Part shown: positions 53,333-62,546 of the stretch, piece after piece
Layout of the letters: every line of letters begins with the position of its first letter
Position numbering within the stretch: the stretch's first letter is position 1
Program-made: the position numbers and the translations under genes
From: Maritimibacter fusiformis
GTDB taxonomy: Bacteria; Pseudomonadota; Alphaproteobacteria; Rhodobacterales; Rhodobacteraceae
Length of the DNA: 64,000 nt
Reading direction: 5' to 3'
Assembly (NCBI RefSeq): GCF_008086115.1
Contig: NZ_VSIY01000004.1
Span: 310,001 to 374,000 of the forward strand
The notes under the pieces: model-generated
What the model was told of the DNA's origin: nothing
The model's database searches: none
Seen by the model: only the letters and a program-made list of their open reading frames with translations

Positions 53333-55045
53333 TCAGAGGCTCGTGCGCGGCGTGCTGGCCTCGGTGTCGACCCGGCCATCGCGGATCACCACGCCGTAGT
53401 CCTCGGCGGCCACTTCCGGCGACAGCCAACCCCGGTCGAGATCGCGCTGGATCTCGTCAAACGGCCGGGCCATCGGGTCGCCATAGCCGCCGCCGCCACC
53501 GGTGCGGGTGATCAGAAGCGTGCCCTTGGGCAGCACCCGCGCGCGCATCTTGAGCGGGTTTTCCTCGCTCCCGTCCGGCAGGCGCAGGGTGTTCACCGGC
53601 CCCTTGGCCGGTTTGCCGCCCGCCAGCCCCCATGCGGGCGTCTTGGAGCGTTCGAACCACAAGGCGCCCCCGGCATCGTCCAGCATCCGGTAGCTGCGCA
53701 CCACGCCGTTGCCGCCACGCCAGCGCCCGGCCCCGCCCGAATCCGGGCGGATCGAGAACTCTTCGATGCGCACCGGGAACTTGGTCTCATAGACCTCGGC
53801 GGGCATGTTGCGAAAGCCGCCGTTGACCAGGTTGATCAGCGCGCTTTCCCCGTCCGCGCCGTTCGATCCGCCCCAGCCGCCCGCGGTCGCCTCGACCGAC
53901 AGCCACTGTTTCTTCCTCGGGTCGACCTCGAAGAAGGTCGCGACCATCGAATCGCCGTAATGCGCGGCGGTGGCGTGTTCGGGCATGGCCTCGGACAGGC
54001 AGGCGATCATCAGGTCGGCCAACAGGCCGAGGCCGGTGAAATACCACGCGCAGGCATAGGGTTCGCGGGCATTGAACATGCAGTCGTCGGGGATCTTGAC
54101 GCTCATCGTCGAGAACGACCCGCCGGTGATCGCCCGGTCCGGGCTGATCATGGTCTTGTAGGCGAGCCGCAAGAGCGATTGCGTCTGCACCGCGCCGCAG
54201 TTGACCGAGCCCGCCACCGGCGGCGACGAGCCTTCGAGGTCGATGATCATGTTCTCGCCGTCGATGGTCAGCGTCAGCGCGACCTTGATCGGATCGTCCG
54301 ACTGCCCGTCATTGTCGAGATAGCCCTCGCGCGACCAGGTGCCGTCCTTCAGTTCGCCAATCGCGGCGCGGTCGAGTGCGCGAGACTGTTCAAAGATGTT
54401 CAGGCAGCTTGCCCGGTAGGTGTCCTGCCCGATCCGGTCGAGCAACTGGCCCAGCCGCCGCTCGCCGGTGCGGATCGCGCTGACCTGGGCGCGGAAATCG
54501 CCCAGGATCGCCGACGGCATCCGGGTGTTGCGCTGGATCAGGTCCATCCAGTCCGGCAGTTCCTCGTAGTTCTGAACCACCCGCGTCGGCCCAAGCCGCC
54601 AGCCCTCCTGAAAGATCGAGCTGGAGCCCATCGGCAACCCCGGGTCCATCGCGCCCACGTCCGACCAATGTGCCCGGGCGGCACCAAAGCCGACAAGCTT
54701 GCCGTCGTGAAACAGCGGCCCGACGGCGGTGAAGTCATTCAGGTGCGTGCCCTGAAGATAGCTGTCGTTCATCAAAAAGATGTCGCCCGGCCCGATGTCG
54801 TCGCCGTATTTCTCGATCACCAGATGAACGCAGGCGTCGATGGCACCGACGAACAGCGGCACGCCGGTCGACTGGCCCAGCATGGTGCCCTCGGCGTCGA
54901 GGATGGCGACGGCACTGTCGCGCCCCTCGTAGATCACCGGCGAATAGGCCGAGCGCCAGAGGGCGGCGTTCATGTCCTGGGCGCAGGACATGACGAAGTT
55001 GCGGACCACTTCGGTGGTGATCGGATCGCTTGTTGTCTTGCTCAT
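53333..55045 (-). CDS. hyuB: hydantoinase B/oxoprolinase family subunit
   Basis: A 570-aa HyuB-family subunit. Diagnostic segments include YSPVIYEGRDSAVAILDAEG, DIFLMNDSYLQGTHLNDF, the Gly-rich SGGAGRWRGGNGVVR, and TGGGGGYGDP. With HyuA it forms an ATP-dependent amidohydrolase (5-oxoprolinase, hydantoinase) or acetone carboxylase-like enzyme. ATG at 55045 follows GGAGTGAT and sits 4 nt after hyuA. Substrate is open: 5-oxoproline, hydantoins or another cyclic amide. Confidence 0.93.
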   Translation of the reverse strand: MSKTTSDPITTEVVRNFVMSCAQDMNAALWRSAYSPVIYEGRDSAVAILDAEGTMLGQSTGVPLFVGAIDACVHLVIEKYGDDIGPGDIFLMNDSYLQGTHLNDFTAVGPLFHDGKLVGFGAARAHWSDVGAMDPGLPMGSSSIFQEGWRLGPTRVVQNYEELPDWMDLIQRNTRMPSAILGDFRAQVSAIRTGERRLGQLLDRIGQDTYRASCLNIFEQSRALDRAAIGELKDGTWSREGYLDNDGQSDDPIKVALTLTIDGENMIIDLEGSSPPVAGSVNCGAVQTQSLLRLAYKTMISPDRAITGGSFSTMSVKIPDDCMFNAREPYACAWYFTGLGLLADLMIACLSEAMPEHATAAHYGDSMVATFFEVDPRKKQWLSVEATAGGWGGSNGADGESALINLVNGGFRNMPAEVYETKFPVRIEEFSIRPDSGGAGRWRGGNGVVRSYRMLDDAGGALWFERSKTPAWGLAGGKPAKGPVNTLRLPDGSEENPLKMRARVLPKGTLLITRTGGGGGYGDPMARPFDEIQRDLDRGWLSPEVAAEDYGVVIRDGRVDTEASTPRTSL

Positions 55046-55049
55046 GGGA

Positions 55050-57080
55050 TCACTCCGCATTGCTGGGTTTCATGGAGAGGTGGCCGCCGGTGATGACCTC
55101 TGCCCGCCAGCCTGGCGGCACCAGCGTGGTGGCGGTTTCCTCTTCGATGATGGCCGGGCCGTCGACGGTGTCGCCCAGCGCATAGGCCTCGCGCCGCACC
55201 ACGGCGGTGTCGTGCTCGGCCCCGTCGAAATAAACCTTGCGGCTGCGGGCCTCGCGCGCCGCGCGGTCCACCGGGCTGGGCAGGCCGGGGCGTTTCAGCC
55301 GGCCAAGGGCGGCAACCCGCAGGTTGGCCACCTCGGCCCCGGCGGTGGTGCTGGAATGGCCGTATTGCTTTTGATAGGCCGCGTTGAATAGCGCCCTGAC
55401 GGCGGCGGGATCGACCACGCCGGTCCCCGCCGGCACCGTCAGCACGTATTCCTGCCCCTCGTAGCGCAGATCGACCGACCGCTCGAACGAGATGTCGTTG
55501 TCCTTCATCCCCTCCTGCTTGAGGTGGGCGAGACCCTGCGCCTCCAGCGCCTCGAAGGCGGCGGTCACCTCGTCCACGTCGACATGATCCCAGTCGCCGT
55601 AATAGGTCATCTTGAAATCGTGGCGCATGTCGGTTTGCAACATTCCGACCGCCGAAAAGGCGCCCGGATGGATCGGCACGATCACTTCTTCGATGTCGAG
55701 CTGCCGGGCCAGTGCCGCCGCCTGCGACGGCCCGGCGCCGCCATAGGCCAGCAGAGCGAAGTCGCGCGGGTCGATGCCGCGTTGCACTGTGATGGTGCGG
55801 ATCGCGTCGGCCATCTTGGCGTTGATGATGTCGATGATGCCCTGCGCGAAGGCCTCGGGTTTCAGCCCGAACTTGTCGCCCAGCTTGGCCACCACGCCCC
55901 GCGCCGCCTCGGTGTCCAGCGTCATCTCGCCGCCGGAGAAGTTCGACGAATCGAGCCGCCCCAGCACCAGGTTGGCGTCCGACACCGTGGGTTCGGTGCC
56001 GCCGCGCCCGTAGCAGGCCGGTCCGGGCACCGAGCCCGCAGACTGCGGCCCGACGCGCAGCGCATCGGCCTCTTCCCAGGCGATCGAGCCGCCGCCGGCG
56101 CCGATCACGTGGATATCGACCACCGACATCTGCACCGGCAGCCCCTCCAGCGAGGTCTCGTTCGAGATCGACGGCAGCCCGTCGATGATCAGGCTGGCAT
56201 CGAACGAGGTGCCGCCCATATCGACGCAGATCAGGTTCTTGCGCCCGGTCTGCTCGGCCAGCGAGCGCCCGCCGATGGTGCCCCCGACCGGCCCCGACAA
56301 GAGCGTCTGAAGCGGCGTGTTCGAGGCCGCGGTCGCGGTCATCGCGCCGCCGTTCGATTCCATCACGTAGACCCGCCCGCCTTCGGGCAGGGTGTCGCGC
56401 ATCTCGTCGACCAGCGTCGCGAGGTAGCGCCGGACCACCGGGGCGGTGAAGGCGTCCATCGCGGTGGTCGAGATCCGGTCGAACTCGCGCCATTCCGGCG
56501 AAACCTGGTGCGACAGGGCAATGTCGATTTCCGGCAGCCGTTCGCGCAAATAAGCTTCGGCGGCCAGTTCATGCGCGGGGTTGCGAAAGCCGAACAGGAA
56601 GCAGATGGCGATCGCCTCGTAGCCCCGGATTTTGACCGCCTCGACCAGCCGATCAAGCTCTTCCAGCACGATCGGTGTCTCGATGGTGCCATCGGCGGCG
56701 ATGCGTTCGCGCACCGTGAAGGTGTCCTCGACCGTGACCAGCGGTTCGGGCTTTTGCCAGCGGATCGAAAAGATCTCGCCCCGGTCATTGCCCTGGATGG
56801 TATAGACATCGCGGAAATTCTCGGTGGTCAAAAGCGCCACCTTGGCGCCCCTGCGGGTCAGAACCGAGTTCAGCCCGACCGTCGTGCCATGCACGAAAAA
56901 GTCTATGTGCTCACCCGCGCCCAGCCCCTTTTTCACGCCTTCGAGAACGGCGAGCGCCGGGTTCTGCGGGGTCGACAGCACCTTGAGCGCGCGCATGTCG
57001 CCGTTCTCGGAATTCTGGAAAACCACATCCGTGAATGTCCCGCCGATATCGGCCGAAACGCGGTATCCGGTTGATGCCAT
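55050..57080 (-). CDS. hyuA: hydantoinase A/oxoprolinase family subunit
   Basis: A 676-aa ATPase subunit. SADIGGTFTDVVF near the N terminus is the phosphate-binding motif, followed by HGTTVGLNSVLTRRG, LSGPVGGTIGG, VDMGGTSFDAS, GAGGGSIAW and PGPACYGRGG, all HyuA hallmarks of the ASKHA fold. ATG at 57080 follows AGGGAGGTGAT, a near-perfect ribosome binding site. It is divergent from gntR1 and heads the hyuA-hyuB-GAF operon. Confidence 0.94.
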   Translation of the reverse strand: MASTGYRVSADIGGTFTDVVFQNSENGDMRALKVLSTPQNPALAVLEGVKKGLGAGEHIDFFVHGTTVGLNSVLTRRGAKVALLTTENFRDVYTIQGNDRGEIFSIRWQKPEPLVTVEDTFTVRERIAADGTIETPIVLEELDRLVEAVKIRGYEAIAICFLFGFRNPAHELAAEAYLRERLPEIDIALSHQVSPEWREFDRISTTAMDAFTAPVVRRYLATLVDEMRDTLPEGGRVYVMESNGGAMTATAASNTPLQTLLSGPVGGTIGGRSLAEQTGRKNLICVDMGGTSFDASLIIDGLPSISNETSLEGLPVQMSVVDIHVIGAGGGSIAWEEADALRVGPQSAGSVPGPACYGRGGTEPTVSDANLVLGRLDSSNFSGGEMTLDTEAARGVVAKLGDKFGLKPEAFAQGIIDIINAKMADAIRTITVQRGIDPRDFALLAYGGAGPSQAAALARQLDIEEVIVPIHPGAFSAVGMLQTDMRHDFKMTYYGDWDHVDVDEVTAAFEALEAQGLAHLKQEGMKDNDISFERSVDLRYEGQEYVLTVPAGTGVVDPAAVRALFNAAYQKQYGHSSTTAGAEVANLRVAALGRLKRPGLPSPVDRAAREARSRKVYFDGAEHDTAVVRREAYALGDTVDGPAIIEEETATTLVPPGWRAEVITGGHLSMKPSNAE

Positions 57081-57243
57081 TGGATCACCTCCCTGTGTGT
57101 TCGCTCGCCCGTTCCCAGCCTTGGGAAACGCGCCCTGATCGTAAGGATCGGCGTGGCGACGACCGGGTCGGACGTGGCCGCCGAATCCGAAATACCCCTT
57201 GTTTGCAAGGGAAATCTCATGGCCTCCATCGCAAACGCTAGGG

Positions 57244-57287
57244 TGTATACAAATTTTATGCAAGACAATTATGCAAACTTTATGCTA
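57244..57287. promoter_or_regulatory. candidate operator region: TGTATACA palindrome and three TTATGC repeats
   Basis: In the 276-nt hyuA-gntR1 divergent gap lie TGTATACA (57244-57251) and three direct repeats TTATGCAA (57256-57263), TTATGCAA (57269-57276) and TTATGCTA (57280-57287). A FadR-type GntR regulator often binds such sites, so these may control both promoters. Similar ATGCAA pairs occur near 61252-61269. Confidence 0.55.
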
Positions 57288-57356
57288 CGCTGAGTCTCGA
57301 AAAGGCCGCGCACCCCGGCGTGCGTTCCGGCCAGCGCCAGGAAAAAAGGGGACACC

Positions 57357-58085
57357 ATGGAAAGCGACGGGAAACCCGAAAAAGACGACACCCCCCGGCG
57401 CGAACGCGGTGCGATCACCGTGCATCAGGCGCTGCGCGAAGAGATTCTCACGCTGGTGCGCGAACCGGGCAGCGGGCTGGACGAGGTTTCCATCGCCAAG
57501 ACCTTCAACCTGTCGCGCACCCCGGTGCGCGAGGCGATCTTCATGCTCTCGGGCGAGGGGCTGGTGAAGGTTCTGCCCAACCGCACCTCCATCGTCACGC
57601 CGCTGTCGATGCACCGGCTGAACGACCTGCTCGACACCTGGCTGATCCTGACCCGGTCGGTCTGTGTCCATGCCGCGCACCGGCGCACCCCCGAAGGCAT
57701 CGCCGACCTGCGCGCGCGCCTAGCGGCCTTCGGGGCCACCATCGGCGGCGGCGACATGCTGGCCACGGCGCTGGCGATGCTCGAACTGCAGCGCGGCTAT
57801 GCCGAGGTGGCGCGCAACTTCTTTCTCAGCCGCTATTACCCCGACTGCCTCGACGCCGGCCGGCGCACGCTGCTGTTGCACTACTTCCCCTACGCGAGCA
57901 GCAGCAAGCTTGAGCTTCAGGCCCGATTCCACGCCGCCCTGATCGACGCCATCGACCGTGACGACGTTGCGGCCTGCAACACCATCGCCGGCGACATGAT
58001 CGCCGCGATCCTCAAGGTGATCCGCGCCTCTCTCGAACCCACCGCCGCGAACCAGGTCGACCTGTCGACCGCTCCGCTGGCCTGA
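57357..58085 (+). CDS. GntR family regulator (FadR subfamily, FCD-like), adjacent to hyu
   Basis: A 242-aa regulator. The winged helix-turn-helix is at about 22-88 (VSIAKTFNLSRTPVREAIFMLSGEGLV), and the C-terminal helical part with HAAHRRT and FHAALIDAIDRDD resembles an FCD effector domain. It is divergent from hyuA across 276 nt that contain repeats, and upstream of the M24 peptidase on its own strand, so it may control both. Effector unknown. Confidence 0.9.
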   Translation: MESDGKPEKDDTPRRERGAITVHQALREEILTLVREPGSGLDEVSIAKTFNLSRTPVREAIFMLSGEGLVKVLPNRTSIVTPLSMHRLNDLLDTWLILTRSVCVHAAHRRTPEGIADLRARLAAFGATIGGGDMLATALAMLELQRGYAEVARNFFLSRYYPDCLDAGRRTLLLHYFPYASSSKLELQARFHAALIDAIDRDDVAACNTIAGDMIAAILKVIRASLEPTAANQVDLSTAPLA

Positions 58086-58105
58086 CCAACCCCTTGCGAA
58101 AGCGC

Positions 58106-59209
58106 ATGAACATGAACTACGACGCCCGCCTCAAGAAACTCACCGGCCTGATGCAGGCCGCCGATTGCCCCGCCGTCGCCTTCGTGCCCGGCCCGAATTT
58201 CTACTACCTGACCGGCGTGACGCTGGCGCTTATGGAGCGGCCCACGATCCTGATCGTCACCGCCGAAGGCCGGATGCACGCCGCCATCCCGGCGCTGGAG
58301 CGTGATCGCTGGAGCGCCGAGGTTCCCCAGGCCGAAACCGTGTTCTGGCAGGATTCCGATGGCTATGCCGATGCGCTTTCGACGCTGGCCCACCAGACCG
58401 GCCTGACCACCCTTGCCGTCGAGGGCAACCGGATGCGCCAGTTCGAGGCCGCGGCCCTGGCCCGCGCCTTCGACACCACGCCCGAGGACGCGACCGCGAT
58501 GCTGGCGCCGCTGCGCATCCTCAAGGACGCGGGCGAAGTGGCCGCGATCGAGAAGGCCGTGGGCATCAGCGAGGCCGCCCTGACCGCCACGCTCGCCGCC
58601 ATCGGCGCGGGCATGACCGAGACCGAGATCCGTTCGCGCCTGCTGATCGAGATGCTGGAGCGCGGCGCCGACGGCCCGGCCTTCGACCTGATCGTGCTGG
58701 CCGGCGGTGCCGCCGCCGATTGCCACGGCGTGCCTTCGTCCGCGCGCCGGGTCGGGCGCGGCGATGTGCTGCTGTTCGATTTCGGCGCCACGCTCGACGG
58801 CTACTCTGCCGACATCACCCGCACCTATTTCTGTGAGGAAATCCCCGATGCGCACCGCGCACTCTATGACACCGTGCTCAAGGCCAACCGCATCGGCTGC
58901 GAGATGGTCGCGCCGGGCGTCACGCCGCACGATCTCGACAGCGCGGTGCAGGGCGTGCTGCGCGACGCGGGCTTTGCCGACTGCATCCGCCACAAGGTCG
59001 GCCACGGCCTCGGCCTCGACATCCACGAAGCCCCCGCGGTGATGATCGGCAACCACCAGCCGCTCGAGCCCGGCATGGTCATCACCATCGAGCCGGGCCT
59101 CTACAAGCCCGACGTGATCGGCGTGCGCATCGAGGATGACGTGCTGGTGACCGAGGACGGGCATCGCTCGCTCACCTCGCTGCCGCGCGAGGCGCAGACC
59201 TTCGGATGA
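58106..59209 (+). CDS. M24 family peptidase (Xaa-Pro aminopeptidase/dipeptidase-like)
   Basis: A 367-aa creatinase-fold enzyme. Metal ligands: two Asp in LFDFGATLDGYSADITRTY, His in VGHGLGLDIHEAP, Glu in TIEPGLYKPD and Glu in RIEDDVLVTEDG, a complete M24 set. Family members cut peptide bonds next to proline or hydrolyse creatine-like amidines. Location between the hyu and hydroxyproline operons suggests a role in releasing proline or hydroxyproline, inferred. Start is uncertain: ATG at 58106, ATG 58112 or TTG 58094. It begins just after gntR1. Confidence 0.9.
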   Translation: MNMNYDARLKKLTGLMQAADCPAVAFVPGPNFYYLTGVTLALMERPTILIVTAEGRMHAAIPALERDRWSAEVPQAETVFWQDSDGYADALSTLAHQTGLTTLAVEGNRMRQFEAAALARAFDTTPEDATAMLAPLRILKDAGEVAAIEKAVGISEAALTATLAAIGAGMTETEIRSRLLIEMLERGADGPAFDLIVLAGGAAADCHGVPSSARRVGRGDVLLFDFGATLDGYSADITRTYFCEEIPDAHRALYDTVLKANRIGCEMVAPGVTPHDLDSAVQGVLRDAGFADCIRHKVGHGLGLDIHEAPAVMIGNHQPLEPGMVITIEPGLYKPDVIGVRIEDDVLVTEDGHRSLTSLPREAQTFG

Positions 59210-59286
59210 GGCACGGGCGCGCGCATATCGGCAAATCGGCGGGCCATCCCGGCCCCCGCGCCGGCATGCGCCGCGCCCCTGACATG

Positions 59287-59319
59287 AAAAACCGGCGCCC
59301 CGAAACCTCGGAGCGCCGG
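59287..59319 (-). terminator. intrinsic terminator of the DapA-family gene
   Basis: On the minus strand CCGGCGCTCCG and CGGGGCGCCGG form an 11-bp stem (one G-T) with a 6-nt loop, followed by TTTTT. It lies 25 nt after the stop of the gene at 59344. Confidence 0.85.
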
Positions 59320-59343
59320 ACGTGTCGTGTTGCAATGGCCGGG

Positions 59344-60276
59344 TCAGGCCGCCCAGTCGGCATACCAGCGTTTGAACTGGTCATACTGCTCTTCGACATG
59401 GGCGCGCTGCGCGTCGCTCAGCATGTCGGTCTCGTTGAAGTGCAGCCGGTATTCCTCGTCGCCGTTCAGCACCATCAGGTACTTGTAAAACAGCACCAGG
59501 TCGACGCCCTCGTCGAACTTGGACAGCACCATCATCGCCTCTTCCAGCTCGCGCGCACGGCGGCGAGCCTCGACATCGCCTGCGGCGGCCTTGCGCGACA
59601 GCTCGACCAGGTGCAGCACCGGCCCCGGCAGCGCGTTGCCGATGCCGGTGATCGCCCCGCCCGCGCCGCAGTTGACAAAGCTGTGATAGACCTGCGTGTC
59701 GACCCCGACCATCAGGGTCAGCTTGTCGTTGCCCGAGGTGATGTGCTCGCCGGCATAGCTCTGGTCCTCGGCCCCGCCGAACTCCTTGAAGCCGATCAGG
59801 TTGGGATAGGCGGCGTGCAGTTCGAAGAACAGGTCGGCGCGGGTTCTGAACCCGTAATGCGGGCTGTTGTAGATCACGGCCGGCAGACCCTTGCCCGCGT
59901 CGAGGATCGCCATGAAATGCGCCTTCTGCGCGGCGGGGGAGCTGCCCCGCGACAACACGCGTGGAATGACCATGAGGCCATCGGCTCCGACCTCGGCGGC
60001 ATGGGCGGCATGGGCCACCGCGACGCGGGTGTTGACCGCGCCGGTGCCGACCACCGTGGGCACGCCCGCCTCGACCAGGCGGCGCACGCCCTCCATGCGC
60101 TCGTCATCGGTCAGGAGCGGCCAGTCGCCCATCGACCCGCAATAGACCACCGCGCTCATGCCGGCCTCGATCAATTCCTTGCCCTTCTTCACGAGCGCGT
60201 CGAAGTCCGGTTTGCGCTCGTCCGTGCACGGGGTCATCAGCGCGGGAATGCAGCCTTTGAAGATATCGCTGGTCAT
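59344..60276 (-). CDS. hypD: DapA-family lyase, probably 1-pyrroline-4-hydroxy-2-carboxylate deaminase
   Basis: A 310-aa TIM-barrel class I aldolase-type protein. Schiff-base Lys164 is in IGFKEFGG and Tyr136 in YNSPHYG; the usual GTTGE is GSMGD. Dihydrodipicolinate synthase itself is unlikely. With a D-hydroxyproline dehydrogenase and 4-hydroxyproline epimerase nearby, this fits the deaminase making alpha-ketoglutarate semialdehyde in the trans-4-hydroxyproline pathway. ATG at 60276 follows AAGGACTG. It lies downstream of gntR2 on the same strand with a candidate operator in between. Confidence 0.85.
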   Translation of the reverse strand: MTSDIFKGCIPALMTPCTDERKPDFDALVKKGKELIEAGMSAVVYCGSMGDWPLLTDDERMEGVRRLVEAGVPTVVGTGAVNTRVAVAHAAHAAEVGADGLMVIPRVLSRGSSPAAQKAHFMAILDAGKGLPAVIYNSPHYGFRTRADLFFELHAAYPNLIGFKEFGGAEDQSYAGEHITSGNDKLTLMVGVDTQVYHSFVNCGAGGAITGIGNALPGPVLHLVELSRKAAAGDVEARRRARELEEAMMVLSKFDEGVDLVLFYKYLMVLNGDEEYRLHFNETDMLSDAQRAHVEEQYDQFKRWYADWAA

Positions 60277-60357
60277 CGTCAGTCCTTTCAATCGCCGGAT
60301 ACGGGCGCAGACGGCCCGGCCCGGCTGGCACAATCATTGGGTGATGGGTGGATACCA

Positions 60358-60379
60358 TTGTGTCGACGCTCTGTCGACA
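60358..60379. promoter_or_regulatory. candidate operator upstream of the DapA-family gene
   Basis: TTGTGTCGAC (60358-60367) is followed by TGTCGACA (60372-60379); the TGTCGAC cores start 11 nt apart, about one helical turn. The same 10-mer appears on the other strand at 61239-61248, in the gntR2-hypO gap. Position suggests GntR2 control. Confidence 0.65.
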
Positions 60380-60450
60380 TAAAATATTTTCGCACGAACA
60401 CCGCTCGCGCTGAGGTCGATCGCGGCCGCAAGGCGGTGACGCGCCGGGCC

Positions 60451-61161
60451 TCAGAGCTCGAGGTCGAGGTTGGGTCTTCGGTCGGCGGAAATGTAGGATC
60501 GGATCTGCCCGACGATCTGGTCGGCATGCGCCACCGCCAGCGCATCGGCCCGCGCCACGTCACCGGCCTCGATCGCCGCGATCATGTCTTCGTGCTCGGT
60601 CACGTATTGCCGGGGCAGCGCGTCGTTGAACGAGGAATAGTACAGCCGCAGGATGCGCTGGCCCTCGTCCAGCAGCCGGGTGAACAGGTCGGTGAAGTAC
60701 TTGTTGCCGCCCGCCCTGGCGATGGCGACGTGGAACTCGCGGTTGGTCGCGATCATGTCGAGCGGCGCGCGCGCCGCGACGCTGCGGGCGAATTCGGCCT
60801 GAAGTTTGCGGATTTTCTCAATATCCTCGGCGCTCCGGTTCAACGCCGCCTCGCGGGTCGTCACCCGGTACATCAGCGTCAGCGCGTCGAAAAAGGACGA
60901 CAGGTTGAGAAAATCGATCTGCGACACGATCGTCGCGCGGTTGGTCAGCGTGGTGATGAGGTTCTCGGCCGCCAGCCGCACCAGCGCCTCGCGAATCGGC
61001 GTGCGCGACAGCGAGAAGCGTTCGGCCAGCTGCGCCTCGTCGATCGGCGTGCCCGGCGCCAGCTTGAGGTCGATGATCTCGCGCCGCAGGGTGTCGTAGA
61101 CCAGCGTCACCCCCGACCCGCGCTTGCGCCCGCCCGCCTCGGTCTCAGCCCCGTTTTTCAT
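60451..61161 (-). CDS. GntR family regulator (FadR/FCD subfamily) of the hydroxyproline genes
   Basis: A 236-aa regulator. The N-terminal winged helix is at about 20-85 (LAERFSLSRTPIREALVRLAAENL); the FCD domain shows the His/Asp metal or ligand residues in REFHVAIARAGGN and EHEDMIAAIEAGD. It lies between the DapA-family gene (downstream, same strand) and the divergent FAD dehydrogenase gene. Matching dyads in both flanks suggest it represses these genes until substrate is present. Confidence 0.92.
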   Translation of the reverse strand: MKNGAETEAGGRKRGSGVTLVYDTLRREIIDLKLAPGTPIDEAQLAERFSLSRTPIREALVRLAAENLITTLTNRATIVSQIDFLNLSSFFDALTLMYRVTTREAALNRSAEDIEKIRKLQAEFARSVAARAPLDMIATNREFHVAIARAGGNKYFTDLFTRLLDEGQRILRLYYSSFNDALPRQYVTEHEDMIAAIEAGDVARADALAVAHADQIVGQIRSYISADRRPNLDLEL

Positions 61162-61236
61162 ATTTCCGTCCGATCCGTTTCACGAAGTCGTGTGGAGTAT
61201 CGCGCAATCCCGACGAAGGTTCAAAACGTATTTTTA

Positions 61237-61248
61237 TTGTCGACACAA
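61237..61248. promoter_or_regulatory. candidate operator in the gntR2-hypO divergent gap
   Basis: TTGTCGACACAA holds the palindrome TGTCGACA (61238-61245), and its reverse complement contains TTGTGTCGAC, identical to the site at 60358-60367. It lies 76 nt from the gntR2 start and 51 nt from the FAD dehydrogenase start, so it could serve both promoters. Confidence 0.65.
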
Positions 61249-61298
61249 CAAATGCAAGTTGGTATGCAACGACTCTATCTCGCGTGGGAGGGTGGCAT

Positions 61299-62546
61299 AT
61301 GCGCATCGGCATCGTAGGGGCAGGGGTGATCGGCGTGACCGTCGCACATGCTCTCGTGCGCGATGGGCATGAGGTTCGTATCTTCGACGAGGGCGGCATC
61401 GCCAGCGGCGCGTCGGGCGGCAATGCCGGCGCATTCGCGTTCTCCGACATCATCCCGCTGGCCACCCCGGGCATCCTGCGCCAGGCCCCGAAATGGCTGT
61501 TCGATCCGCTGGGTCCGCTGTCGATCCGCCCCGGTTACGCCGCGCAGATCCTGCCCTGGTTGATGCGCTTTGCCCGCGCCTCGATGCCCGACCGCTACGC
61601 AGCGGCCCGCGACGCGCAGGCCGCGCTGATGCGCCTGTCGCAGGCGGCGCTGGACCGGTTGCTGGCGGGCGTCGACGGCGAACACCTGATCCGCCGCGAA
61701 GGCCAGTTGCAGATCTATGACACCGTCGCCCAGTTCCGGGCCAGCCAACCCGGCTGGCGTGAGCGTGAGGCCGCAGGCATCCGTTTCGACCGGCTGACCT
61801 CGCACGATGCGATCTGCGAGATCCAGCCCGGCCTGTCCGAGCGGTTCACCCAGGCCGTGTTCACCCCCGACTGGATCAACACCACCGACCCGAAGCTCTG
61901 GGTCGAACACATCGCCGCCGACCTGACCCGTCACGGCGGCGAGGTGCAGCGCGCCGCGGTGCGCCGTATCCGCCCGGACGAGGGCGCGATGATCCTCGAG
62001 ACCGACGATGGCCCGGCGCGGTTCGACCGCGTGGTGCTGGCCGCCGGTGCGCAGTGCGGCGCGCTGCTCGGCCCCCTCGGCGTCAAGCTGCCGCTCGAGA
62101 CCGAGCGCGGCTACAACACCACCCTTCCCGCCGGCGCGTTCGACATCCGCACCCATGTCAGCTTTGCCGCGCATGGCTTCGTGGTCACCCGGATCGGCGA
62201 CGGCGTGCGCGTCGGCGGCGCGGTCGAACTGGGCGGGCTGAACCTGCCGCCCAACATGAAGCGGGCCGAGGCGCTGCTGGCCAAGGCCAAGGACTTCCTG
62301 CCGGACCTCGACACCGAAGGCGGCACGCAATGGATGGGCTTTCGCCCCTCGATGCCCGACAGCCTGCCGGTGATCGGCGCGGCCCCCGGCCACCCCGGCC
62401 TGATGCTGGCCTTCGGGCATGGGCACCTGGGCCTGACCCAATCCGCCGGCACCGCCGAACTGGCCGCCGACCTGATCGCGGGCCGCACCCCGTCCATCGA
62501 CCCCGCCCCCTACCGGCCCGGCCGGTTCCTGCGAGGACAGCCATGA
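61299..62546 (+). CDS. hypO: FAD-dependent D-amino-acid dehydrogenase, probably cis-4-hydroxy-D-proline dehydrogenase
   Basis: A 415-aa DadA-like flavoprotein. The dinucleotide motif is IGIVGAGVIGVTVAHALVRDG, then SGASGGNAGAF, and the C-terminal FAD-binding segment FGHGHLGLTQSAGTA. These oxidise D-amino acids to imino acids; next to hydroxyproline epimerase the likely substrate is cis-4-hydroxy-D-proline. ATG at 61299 follows GGGAGGGTGG. Its stop overlaps the epimerase start (ATGA). Confidence 0.9.
   Translation: MRIGIVGAGVIGVTVAHALVRDGHEVRIFDEGGIASGASGGNAGAFAFSDIIPLATPGILRQAPKWLFDPLGPLSIRPGYAAQILPWLMRFARASMPDRYAAARDAQAALMRLSQAALDRLLAGVDGEHLIRREGQLQIYDTVAQFRASQPGWREREAAGIRFDRLTSHDAICEIQPGLSERFTQAVFTPDWINTTDPKLWVEHIAADLTRHGGEVQRAAVRRIRPDEGAMILETDDGPARFDRVVLAAGAQCGALLGPLGVKLPLETERGYNTTLPAGAFDIRTHVSFAAHGFVVTRIGDGVRVGGAVELGGLNLPPNMKRAEALLAKAKDFLPDLDTEGGTQWMGFRPSMPDSLPVIGAAPGHPGLMLAFGHGHLGLTQSAGTAELAADLIAGRTPSIDPAPYRPGRFLRGQP

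Noticed and set aside
58106-59209. Possible DMSP lyase DddP, which shares the M24 fold and is common in roseobacters.
   Set aside because: The protein is 367 aa against about 450 aa for DddP and keeps a plain M24 peptidase-like metal set; the context is amino acid catabolism.
59344-60276. Dihydrodipicolinate synthase (dapA) for lysine synthesis.
   Set aside because: The GTTGE motif is GSMGD and the gene lies among hydroxyproline catabolic genes under a GntR regulator.
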